A DNA stretch of 9,301 nucleotides from positions 1-9,301 of the forward strand of contig JAJFLF010000147.1 of assembly GCA_021772845.1 (NCBI GenBank). Direction: 5' to 3'. The position numbers and the translations under genes are program-made. The notes under the pieces are model-generated. The model saw nothing but the letters and a program-made list of their open reading frames with translations, was not told the DNA's origin and did not search any database. How positions within the stretch are numbered: position 1 is the stretch's first letter; each line of letters begins with the position of its first letter. The stretch comes from Mariprofundus sp. (lineage in GTDB: Bacteria; Pseudomonadota; Zetaproteobacteria; Mariprofundales; Mariprofundaceae). Positions 1-6,092 of this stretch are shown piece after piece.

Positions 1-76
1 GGTGTGCAGAGTCATGGGGCAATCATGCCGTAATAAATACTTTGTGTCTGTGCTGCTTTATGGTTCACTTACGCCT

Positions 77-1477
77 ATGAAAAAACATCTACATATTCTT
101 GGTGTTTGCGGTACCGCGATGGCGGCAATTGCAGCGCTGGCTAAATCACAGGGCTGGAAGGTTACAGGCTCCGATGCGGGGGTATATCCCCCCATGTCCG
201 ATTATCTACAGGAACTGGGAGTGCATATTGCGCCGTTCGATGTAGCGAACCTGCAACCTGAACCCGACCTTTGTGTGATTGGTAATGCTATGAGCCGTGG
301 CAATATTGAAGTGGAAACCATTTTAGATGCGGGGCTTGCTTACTGTTCTGGTCCTGAATTTGTTGGGAACCATGTGTTGCAAGGCAGGCATGCGGTGGTG
401 GTGGCCGGTACACATGGCAAAACCACGACCTCCTCTCTGTTGGCGCATGTGCTGCAGCTTGCAGGGGCTGAACCCGGTTTTCTGATTGGTGGTGTGCCTG
501 AAGATTTTGGTGGCGGAGCCCGGCTTGGTAAGGGTGAGACATTTGTGTTGGAAGGCGATGAATATGACACTGCCTTTTTTGATAAGCGCAGCAAATTTCT
601 GCACTATCATGCCCGCACACTGATATTAAATAATCTGGAATATGATCATGCCGACATATTTCCTGATCTCGGAGCGATCAAAACACAATTCCATCATTTA
701 ATGCGTACTGTTCCTGCTGCGGGCACGATTATAGCCAATGCCGATGAAGAGCATGTTTCTGATGTCTTGTCTCGCGGATGCTGGACGCCATTGATTTGTT
801 TTGCCCGTTATGGTCATGATAAGGCCGAGTGGCAGTGGGAAACAAAAGCTGAAGATGGCTCATCGTTCAGGCTCTACCGTCATGGTGAAATAGTGATCGA
901 AGTCGATTGGCAAATGATTGGCATACACAATGTGGCCAATGCTTGTGCTGTAGCTGCGGCGGCGAGCTCGCTGGGCATCGATTCAGATACGATTCGTGCT
1001 GCTCTGAGCTCTTTTTCAGGTATCCGTCGCCGTATGTCTCTGGTTGGTGAAGCGCGCGGTGTTAAAGTCTTTGATGATTTTGCACATCATCCAACAGCCA
1101 TTACAGGCATGGTGGATGCTGCCAAAGCCAGCATGGCGCAAGCGAACAACAGGGGTAAATTGTGGGTAGTGGTTGAACCGCGTTCCAATACCATGCGTAC
1201 ACGCATCCATCAGGATCGTTTGCCGCTCTGTTTTGATGCTGCAGACCGTGTGGTGTTTGCCACACCATCGAACCGTAATTTGGAACCGGGCGAGGTGCTC
1301 GATGCACAATCGGTCTGCAATCAGATTGGATCACATGCCAGTTTGATTGGTTCTGTTGAATCCATTGTTGATTATGTTTCAGCCGAAGCGAAACCGAATG
1401 ATCGTATTCTGGTGTTATCGAATGGTGGTTTTGACGGTATTCATCAACGTTTGCTGGATGCAATGGATGCGGCTTAA
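77..1477 (+). CDS. mpl: UDP-N-acetylmuramate:L-alanyl-gamma-D-glutamyl-meso-diaminopimelate ligase (Mpl)
   Basis: Cytoplasmic ATP-dependent Mur-family ligase that joins recycled murein tripeptide (L-Ala-gamma-D-Glu-meso-DAP) to UDP-MurNAc, bypassing MurC, MurD and MurE. From the ATG at 77 it has 466 residues, close to the 457 of E. coli Mpl. The N-terminus MKKHLHILGVCGTAM matches the family's nucleotide-binding start. The ATP P-loop GTHGKTTT is at 111-118, followed by the Mpl hallmark GDEYDTAFFDKRSKF and the NNLEYDHADIF block. DDFAHHP is at 333-339, then EPRSNTMR and a C-terminal LSNGGFDGIHQ. The frame stays open upstream to a GTG at 2, but homology begins at 77; no strong Shine-Dalgarno is visible for either start. 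The presence of Mpl implies DAP-type murein and peptide recycling. The product call is very secure and the exact start is likely. Confidence 0.96.
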   Translation: MKKHLHILGVCGTAMAAIAALAKSQGWKVTGSDAGVYPPMSDYLQELGVHIAPFDVANLQPEPDLCVIGNAMSRGNIEVETILDAGLAYCSGPEFVGNHVLQGRHAVVVAGTHGKTTTSSLLAHVLQLAGAEPGFLIGGVPEDFGGGARLGKGETFVLEGDEYDTAFFDKRSKFLHYHARTLILNNLEYDHADIFPDLGAIKTQFHHLMRTVPAAGTIIANADEEHVSDVLSRGCWTPLICFARYGHDKAEWQWETKAEDGSSFRLYRHGEIVIEVDWQMIGIHNVANACAVAAAASSLGIDSDTIRAALSSFSGIRRRMSLVGEARGVKVFDDFAHHPTAITGMVDAAKASMAQANNRGKLWVVVEPRSNTMRTRIHQDRLPLCFDAADRVVFATPSNRNLEPGEVLDAQSVCNQIGSHASLIGSVESIVDYVSAEAKPNDRILVLSNGGFDGIHQRLLDAMDAA

Positions 1478-1497
1478 CCATTAAAGGATCACAGTTT

Positions 1498-1526
1498 TTG
1501 TATTCAAGGCCACTTTTGGCTAGTAT
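1498..1526 (+). promoter_or_regulatory. Possible sigma70-type promoter upstream of fbp
   Basis: TTGTAT at 1498-1503 and TAGTAT at 1521-1526 are separated by 17 bases in the 85-base mpl-fbp gap. They match the sigma70 consensus at 3 of 6 and 4 of 6 positions. Transcription would begin near 1533, leaving a leader of about 30 bases before the fbp ATG. The spacing is ideal but the hexamers are only moderate, so this is a candidate found by eye. Confidence 0.3.
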
Positions 1527-1553
1527 GAGCTCGTTTTTGCGAACATCAACATT

Positions 1554-1560
1554 GGAGGGG
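1554..1560 (+). promoter_or_regulatory. Ribosome binding site of fbp
   Basis: GGAGGGG lies just before the ATG at 1563. It is the strongest Shine-Dalgarno match in the first half of the window and fixes the fbp start. The spacing is short, about 4 bases after the GGAGG core. Confidence 0.75.
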
Positions 1561-1562
1561 AT

Positions 1563-2513
1563 ATGCCAAGTACAATGAACAATATTGCCAAACAGGGAGA
1601 CCATGGCGCAGCCATGATGCCTGTGATTCAAGGCGTAGGCCGTGCAGCTATTGAGATTGCAGCGGTACTGCGTGGTGCTGTTTTTAGGGGCGCTTTGGGC
1701 GGAGCCGGTAGTGAAAATGTACAGGGTGAGCAGCAGCAAGTGCTGGATGTGCTCTCCGATGAGATCTTTCTGGAAGAGATGCGTTCGACCGGTTTTATCT
1801 GTGCGGTAGGATCTGAAGAGCAGGAAGAGCTATTGGTGATCGATGAATATGCCAGTGCAGACTACCTAGTACTGGTTGATCCGCTGGATGGTTCATCCAA
1901 CCTGGATGTTGATGGTCCTGTTGGAACGATCTTCTCCGTAGTAAAACGAAAAACAGCAAACTCAGAACGTCCGCACGTATCTGATACCTTGCAGAATGGT
2001 CGTGAAGTGATCGCTGCTGGTTATGTGCTGTATGGCCCATCATTGATGCTGGTCTGTTCTGTTGGTGAGGGTGTGCACGGTTATACTTTTAATCCTAACA
2101 ATGCGCGTTTTGAAAGCAGTCATCCTGACATGCTTGTTCCTGAAACTGGCGGTTATTATTCTGTAAATGAATCCAATAAGGATGCATGGGCAGATGATAT
2201 GGGTAATAAGCTCAATGGTATGAAAGAGAAGACTGGCCTTGGTATGCGTTATGTAGGTGCGATGGTTGCAGATATGCATCGTACCATTCTTAAAGGTGGC
2301 GTGTTTTTGTACCCAGCCGATGATAAAAATACTACTGGTAAATTGCGTCTGTTGTATGAAGCAATTCCAATGGCATTTATTATGGAGCATGCTGGTGGCA
2401 AAGCCATGAGTAGTGATGGTATCGCGATTCTTGATCTGGAGCCTGAAGCTCTGCATCAGCGTGTACCTGTTTATCTTGGTTCTAATACCAATGTAGACGC
2501 GCTTCTAGACTAA
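1563..2513 (+). CDS. fbp: Class I fructose-1,6-bisphosphatase
   Basis: Hydrolyses fructose-1,6-bisphosphate to fructose-6-phosphate and phosphate, a metal-dependent cytoplasmic step of gluconeogenesis and, in autotrophs, of the Calvin cycle. The 316 residues compare with 332 in E. coli. Visible family blocks are GSENVQGE (49-56), the acidic metal loop SEEQEE (84-89), the metal-binding signature DPLDGSSN (106-113), GTIFSVV, AAGYVLYGPS, YSVNE, RYVGAMVADMHRT followed by LKGGVFLYP, and KLRLLYEAIPMAF, which holds the C-terminal metal-ligand glutamate. The end, LHQRVPVYLGS, is also typical. A strong ribosome binding site supports the ATG. The glycosylase gene starts two bases after the stop, suggesting cotranscription. 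The signature rules out the class II (GlpX) and archaeal types. Whether it serves carbon fixation cannot be told here. Confidence 0.96.
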   Translation: MPSTMNNIAKQGDHGAAMMPVIQGVGRAAIEIAAVLRGAVFRGALGGAGSENVQGEQQQVLDVLSDEIFLEEMRSTGFICAVGSEEQEELLVIDEYASADYLVLVDPLDGSSNLDVDGPVGTIFSVVKRKTANSERPHVSDTLQNGREVIAAGYVLYGPSLMLVCSVGEGVHGYTFNPNNARFESSHPDMLVPETGGYYSVNESNKDAWADDMGNKLNGMKEKTGLGMRYVGAMVADMHRTILKGGVFLYPADDKNTTGKLRLLYEAIPMAFIMEHAGGKAMSSDGIAILDLEPEALHQRVPVYLGSNTNVDALLD

Positions 2514-2515
2514 AC

Positions 2516-3259
2516 TTGTCAGAAAGAGAACTCTTTCTCGAAACGTATTTAAGGGAAATCGGCGTGCATACGCCGGTTTCCCTTCTTTCTTTCGGGCCGG
2601 AAAAAACAGACAGTATTGCCCCGGCTGATCTGCATCAGGTTCATGTGTCTCCTGATGTGGCAGTCACGCCTATTGTGCAAGATGTTCCCGTCGATTTAAA
2701 AGGGCTGGATGCATTGTGTAAGGATGCTTCGACTTGCAAGCTTTGCTCGCTGGCGGATACGCGTACTCAAGTTGTATTTGGTGTTGGTAATGCACAGGCT
2801 GATCTGCTTTTTATTGGTGAAGCACCTGGTCAAGATGAGGATCACAAGGGTGAACCTTTTGTTGGTCGAGCAGGTCAACTGTTGGATCGTATGTTGCATG
2901 CCATCGGCTTGGATCGCGAAAAAGTCTATATTATGAATACCATCAAATGCAGGCCGCCCAACAATCGTGATCCAAGGCCGGATGAGGTAGAAGCGTGCAA
3001 TCTCTGGTTTGAGCAACAGTTGAATATGATACAGCCTAAAATGATTTGCCTGTTGGGGCGTGTGGCAGCACAAACCGTGCTCAATACGGATGAAGCGCTG
3101 GGGACATTGCGCGGGCGCTGGCATGATTTTCAGGGTATTCCTGTTTGGGTGACATATCACCCTGCTTATCTGTTGCGTTCGCCGCGCCAAAAGCAAAAAA
3201 GCTGGCAGGATATAACGCAGCTAAACCTTCGATTTCAGGCTTTGAACCCCTCTGGCTGA
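2516..3259 (+). CDS. Family 4 uracil-DNA glycosylase with a 4Fe-4S cluster
   Basis: Removes uracil from DNA to start base excision repair. The 247 residues show the family 4 pattern: cluster cysteines at 74, 77, 145 and 161 (C-X2-C, then C-X15-C), the uracil-pocket motif GEAPGQDED (101-109), GEPFVGRAGQLLD, IKCRPPNNRDP, and the C-terminal motif HPAYLLRSP from 215. It starts at TTG 2516, two bases after the fbp stop, with no visible Shine-Dalgarno, so reinitiation by ribosomes leaving fbp is plausible. The first 65 residues precede the catalytic domain. They include LETYLREIGV, similar to the short N-terminal helix seen before the linker in other proteobacterial members, which argues the upstream start is real. 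A strong hairpin lies in this 5' coding part. Older annotations of such proteins as phage-type DNA polymerase reflect a misleading family name. Confidence 0.93.
   Translation: MSERELFLETYLREIGVHTPVSLLSFGPEKTDSIAPADLHQVHVSPDVAVTPIVQDVPVDLKGLDALCKDASTCKLCSLADTRTQVVFGVGNAQADLLFIGEAPGQDEDHKGEPFVGRAGQLLDRMLHAIGLDREKVYIMNTIKCRPPNNRDPRPDEVEACNLWFEQQLNMIQPKMICLLGRVAAQTVLNTDEALGTLRGRWHDFQGIPVWVTYHPAYLLRSPRQKQKSWQDITQLNLRFQALNPSG
2521..2538 (+). repeat. Short inverted repeat just inside the glycosylase gene
   Basis: AGAAAGAG and CTCTTTCT are perfect complements separated by AA. As RNA this forms a 7-bp stem with a GAAC loop, beginning two bases after the TTG start codon. It could affect initiation or be chance; the encoded residues SERELFL are unremarkable. 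Confidence 0.45.
2551..2584 (+). terminator. 15-bp hairpin with pyrimidine tail, attenuator-like, inside the glycosylase gene
   Basis: Left arm 2551-2565 and right arm 2570-2584 pair over all 15 positions with one T-G wobble, around a GCAT loop. The tail is CTTTCTTTC (2585-2593), a broken T-tract. The hairpin starts 38 bases after the fbp stop, where a terminator for fbp would be expected, yet it lies in frame within the glycosylase (codons for REIGVHTPVSL). The pairing is certain. A role as partial terminator or attenuator is inference, and the interrupted T-tract argues for incomplete termination. Confidence 0.5.
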
Positions 3260-3323
3260 ATAGGTACAGCTGTTTCGTTTAATGCTTGCTTCCATTCATT
3301 GGGCTGATTCTTAGAGTTGCCTC

Positions 3324-4265
3324 ATGGACAATTCATCTGACATCGCCTCTGACAACCTTCTCGCTGACAGGTTTCTTACTGACAAGCCTCTTGCTGATAA
3401 ACTACCCTTTGATCTGATTCTGGCTGCATTGGAAGAAGATGCAGTATCTGATGATCTGACAGCCATCGCGACCATTGCTGCGGACATGGTTGGCACGGCC
3501 ACTATCAGTGCCAAATCCGCTGGAACACTCTCGGGAGTTCAGCTTGCTAATGCGGTGTTTGCCGCTGTGGATGCAAGCATTGCATGTGACTGGCGTATGG
3601 CTGATGCTGATCGTGTTCAGGCAGGTGATGTGATCTGTGAATTGAATGGTTCAGTGCGTTCATTGCTGGCTGCAGAGCGTACTGCGTTGAATTTTTTACA
3701 GCACTTATCTGGTATTGCGACAGCTACCCAGTGTTTTGTCGATGCAGTTGCAGATACAGATTGTAAAATTGCAGATACACGCAAAACCACGCCGGGATTT
3801 AGACATCTGGAGAAGCAGGCCGTGCTGCATGGTGGTGGTATCAATCACCGCATGGATTTGCGCAGTGGTATGTTGATTAAGGAAAACCATATCGAAGCAT
3901 GTGGTTCGATTACCGATGCGATTCATGCATGTTATGAGGCAGGGCACGACACCTGGATTGAAGTGGAGTGTGAAACCTTGCAGGAAGTGGCAGAGGCTAT
4001 TGCTGTGTGTCCGGATATTATTCTGTTGGATAATATGTCACCTGCTACCGTTTCTGAGGCGCGCGGCACTGTTCCTGATTCTATTCTGCTTGAAGCCAGT
4101 GGTAATATTACGCTGGATAATGCCCATGATTATGCGCTGACAGGTGTTAATCGTATTGCTATCGGAGCAATCACCCATTCTGCTCCCTCTCTTGATCTCT
4201 CCATGCGTATTATCAATACACAGACTGATGCCAAAGAATCAGATGCCAATGAATCAGGCGCGTGA
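3324..4265 (+). CDS. nadC: Quinolinate phosphoribosyltransferase (decarboxylating)
   Basis: Converts quinolinate and PRPP to nicotinate mononucleotide, CO2 and pyrophosphate in de novo NAD synthesis; cytoplasmic and normally dimeric. The 313 residues slightly exceed the usual 280-297. Seen are SLLAAERTALNFLQHLSGIA (113-132), the substrate-binding DTRKTTPGFR (151-160), HGGGINHRMDL with LIKENH (169-189), IEVECETL, the barrel-strand motif LLDNMSP (234-240), LEASGNI, and the terminal IAIGAITHSAPSLDLSM. The extra length is two low-complexity tails. Residues 5-28 are built from five-residue units (SDNLL, ADRFL, TDKPL, ADKLP), and the last residues hold DAKES and DANES. No clear Shine-Dalgarno precedes the ATG, so the true start could be slightly downstream, although the next residues of the family begin near 28. 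It overlaps birA by 17 bases. The product is certain. Confidence 0.95.
   Translation: MDNSSDIASDNLLADRFLTDKPLADKLPFDLILAALEEDAVSDDLTAIATIAADMVGTATISAKSAGTLSGVQLANAVFAAVDASIACDWRMADADRVQAGDVICELNGSVRSLLAAERTALNFLQHLSGIATATQCFVDAVADTDCKIADTRKTTPGFRHLEKQAVLHGGGINHRMDLRSGMLIKENHIEACGSITDAIHACYEAGHDTWIEVECETLQEVAEAIAVCPDIILLDNMSPATVSEARGTVPDSILLEASGNITLDNAHDYALTGVNRIAIGAITHSAPSLDLSMRIINTQTDAKESDANESGA
3348..3407 (+). repeat. Four degenerate 15-bp tandem repeats at the nadC 5' end
   Basis: Four consecutive in-frame 15-base units start at 3348, 3363, 3378 and 3393. They share the pattern xCTGA(C/T), then a variable middle, and encode SDNLL, ADRFL, TDKPL and ADKLP. A shorter related stretch (TCT GAC ATC GCC) precedes them. 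The units lie outside the conserved NadC core. Confidence 0.6.
4227..4256 (+). repeat. 15-bp direct repeat at the nadC-birA junction
   Basis: GATGCCAAAGAATCA (4227-4241) is followed directly by GATGCCAATGAATCA (4242-4256), differing at one base. In the nadC frame they encode DAKES and DANES. In the birA frame they contain the ATGs at 4228, 4243 and 4249, one of which must be the birA start. The A-to-T difference is what creates the ATG at 4249. Confidence 0.75.
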
Positions 4266-5208
4266 ACATATTCTGACCCGTTTGGGTCTTAGTCAGAAGC
4301 CTGTTTCAGGTGATGACTTGGCGATGGAGTTGGGTTTGTCGCGCACAGGTGTGTGGAAACATATTCAAATGCTGAAAAAGAATGGTGCCGATATTCAGGC
4401 GTATGCAGGTAAGGGTTATGTGTTGAAGTCAGATGTGTTTAGCGCGGGACTACTGCAAGCTGGTTTATCTACCCAACGCATTGGACGGGATGTGCTGGTG
4501 CTCGAAGAGACCGGTTCAACCAATCAGGATATTATGAAGCAGGCCGAAGCTGGAGCTGATGAAGGCGTGGTTAAGTTAGCCAAGCGCCAATTGAACGGGA
4601 AGGGACGGCTGGGACGAACCTGGCACACGATGCCTGAATCGCTGGCCGGAAGTGTATTGCTGCGGCCTGATTTGGGGCCTGAGCGTGTGCCGCAATTGTC
4701 ATTGTTGACGGCGGTTGCGCTGCACGATGCGTTAAGTGCCTATACGCCGGATATTCGTATCAAGTGGCCCAATGATCTGTTGTGTCGTGGTGCAAAGGTA
4801 GCAGGTATTTTAACTGAAATGCGAGCTGAACCCGGCCGAGTGCATGCTGTAGTGCTTGGTTTTGGTGTTAATTTGAAAGCTCCATCAGATGGGTGGCCTG
4901 CTGAAATTACCCAGAAAGTAACAGATATGGAGAGCATTTCTCATCAGCGCATAAACAAGCTGGAACTTGCTGCCTCTATATTGAATGCATTGGATCAATG
5001 GTATGAGATATATTTAAAAGATGGTTTTGCACCGCTGCGCACCGCCTGGTGGCAGGCTCATGCCGCTTCTGGTGATAATGTGAGAGTGCATCATGGGAAT
5101 GCATATATTGAAGGTGTGGCGACGGCCCTGGATGATGATGGAGCACTGTTATTGCAAACATCTGCGGGTATTCAGCGCATCATTGCCGGAGATTTGGAAT
5201 TATTATGA
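4249..5208 (+). CDS. birA: Biotin-[acetyl-CoA-carboxylase] ligase with N-terminal HTH (BirA)
   Basis: Activates biotin with ATP to biotinyl-5'-AMP and transfers it to the carrier protein of acetyl-CoA carboxylase; two-domain forms can also repress biotin genes. From ATG 4249 it has 319 residues (E. coli BirA 321). A winged helix-turn-helix spans about 5-60, with SGDDLAMELGLSRTGVWKHI from 20. The catalytic domain shows ETGSTNQD (87-94), the biotinyl-AMP loop GKGRLGR (117-123), KWPNDLL (172-178) and GAKVAGILTEM, then a small SH3-like C-terminal domain near 275-319. In-frame ATGs at 4228 and 4243 are alternatives; all lie inside the end of nadC, implying translational coupling. The loop varies from E. 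coli: AEYQ becomes AKRQ, and the first and third arginines of GRGRRGR become K and L. No biotin operator or biotin genes are visible nearby. Confidence 0.93.
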   Translation: MNQAREHILTRLGLSQKPVSGDDLAMELGLSRTGVWKHIQMLKKNGADIQAYAGKGYVLKSDVFSAGLLQAGLSTQRIGRDVLVLEETGSTNQDIMKQAEAGADEGVVKLAKRQLNGKGRLGRTWHTMPESLAGSVLLRPDLGPERVPQLSLLTAVALHDALSAYTPDIRIKWPNDLLCRGAKVAGILTEMRAEPGRVHAVVLGFGVNLKAPSDGWPAEITQKVTDMESISHQRINKLELAASILNALDQWYEIYLKDGFAPLRTAWWQAHAASGDNVRVHHGNAYIEGVATALDDDGALLLQTSAGIQRIIAGDLELL

Positions 5209-6035
5209 ATAAAAAAGAGATGAAGAGAACATCGATGCATACGCAGGAAAAACTGTTGGTGGTCGATATCGGTAATACGCAAATGGTATTCGGCCTGTTT
5301 GAAGGGGAGAGCTTGATCACCCATTGGCGCTTGTCGAGTGAGCGCCAACTCACCTCTGATGAGCTGGCCCTGCAACTGCACGGTATGTTCGAACAGTCGG
5401 GCTTGGTCGCAGATCAGGTGCTGGGTATTATGGTTGCCAGTGTGGTTCCACACTTGGATATGACGCTGGCTGAAGCGTGTGAACGTGTTTGTGGCAAACG
5501 GGCTGTTTTTGTTGGTTCAGCTGATGTGAAAACCGGCATGGCGGTGGATTACAAAAATCCCAGAGAAGTTGGTGCGGATCGTATAGTTAACGCCATTGCT
5601 GCACGTGAGATGTTCGGTGCACCTGCCATTGTGCTTGATTGTGGTACAGCGACCACCTTCGATGTGATTTCTCCGAATGGTCATTATGCTGGTGGTTTGA
5701 TTTTGCCGGGTGTTGAACTAGCGCTCACAGCACTATGCCGTCGTGCTGCAAAATTGCCGGAGGTTTCGATTCAACGTACTAAGGTGCTGATTGGGCGAGA
5801 TACCACAAGCAGTCTGCAATCCGGTAGTTACTGGGCTGCGGTGGATGCGATAGCCGGCCTGATCAAGCGGTTAAAGCGGGAGCCCGGTTATCAAGATGCT
5901 CCGGTCATCGCGACAGGTGGTCTGGTTTCGCTATTGATTGCCGATCTGCCTGAGATAGATCATCACCTGCCTCACCTGACCTTGTCGGGTTTGCAGATGC
6001 TGGCGCAAAGGCATTTTATTTCCCACACTTCATAG
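5205..6035 (+). CDS. coaX: Type III pantothenate kinase
   Basis: Phosphorylates pantothenate with ATP, the first step of coenzyme A synthesis; the type III enzyme is a cytoplasmic ASKHA-fold dimer not feedback-inhibited by CoA. Motifs present are the phosphate-binding DIGNT (21-25), NPREVGADRIVNA (118-130), DCGTATTFD (145-153) with the phosphate-2 region, and GGLILPG (163-169). Near the C-terminus, VIATGG (235-240) is the adenosine-binding motif. The ATG at 5205 overlaps the birA stop in an ATGA arrangement, the usual sign of coupled translation. It gives 276 residues, somewhat longer than the typical 255-260. In-frame ATGs at 5220 and 5235 would give more ordinary lengths and leave only short coupling distances. 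birA next to coaX is a common pairing in bacteria. Confidence 0.95.
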   Translation: MNKKEMKRTSMHTQEKLLVVDIGNTQMVFGLFEGESLITHWRLSSERQLTSDELALQLHGMFEQSGLVADQVLGIMVASVVPHLDMTLAEACERVCGKRAVFVGSADVKTGMAVDYKNPREVGADRIVNAIAAREMFGAPAIVLDCGTATTFDVISPNGHYAGGLILPGVELALTALCRRAAKLPEVSIQRTKVLIGRDTTSSLQSGSYWAAVDAIAGLIKRLKREPGYQDAPVIATGGLVSLLIADLPEIDHHLPHLTLSGLQMLAQRHFISHTS

Positions 6036-6055
6036 ACCATCGGCATCGCCTGGTC
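6035..6055 (+). terminator. Weak hairpin at the coaX stop
   Basis: GACCA (6035-6039) pairs with TGGTC (6051-6055), and inside it GGC (6042-6044) pairs with GCC (6048-6050), leaving a two-base bulge and a three-base loop. It starts on the last base of the coaX stop. No T-tract follows, so it is at best a weak or Rho-assisted end, or an RNA-end stabiliser. Confidence 0.25.
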
Positions 6056-6056
6056 A

Positions 6057-6085
6057 TTGGCACATCAGCATCGGATAGTTATCGT
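6057..6085 (+). promoter_or_regulatory. Possible sigma70-type promoter before the M14 peptidase gene
   Basis: TTGGCA (6057-6062, 5 of 6 consensus matches) and TATCGT (6080-6085, 4 of 6) are 17 bases apart. Transcription would begin about 6091-6093, essentially at the ATG at 6093, giving a leaderless message. This would exclude the in-frame TTG at 6057 as start. It is a by-eye candidate only. Confidence 0.22.
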
Positions 6086-6092
6086 TCGGCGC

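Noticed and set aside
1..36. Possible tail of an upstream gene in frame 1, ending in TAATAA at 31-36.
   Set aside because: Only ten residues are visible (GVQSHGAIMP) and they cannot be matched to any family. The double stop is suggestive but not enough.
2..76. N-terminal extension of Mpl from a GTG at 2.
   Set aside because: Mpl homology starts at the ATG at 77. The extra 25 residues have no family counterpart and no ribosome binding site.
1508..1522. Small GGCCA/TGGCT hairpin in the mpl-fbp gap, considered as an mpl terminator.
   Set aside because: It has only five pairs including a wobble and no following T-tract, and it overlaps the candidate fbp promoter spacer.
1101..1739. 212-residue minus-strand open frame across the mpl-fbp junction.
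   Set aside because: Both flanking plus-strand genes are unambiguous. The frame has no recognisable domain and would be antisense to conserved coding sequence.
2696..3196. 166-residue minus-strand open frame opposite the glycosylase.
   Set aside because: Shadow of a well-conserved gene; no family resemblance or start signal.
3260..3323. Gap before nadC searched for promoter, operator or NAD-related regulatory site.
   Set aside because: Only an 8-base palindrome (ACAGCTGT, 3266-3273) and poor -35/-10 matches were seen. Nothing exceeds what chance would give.
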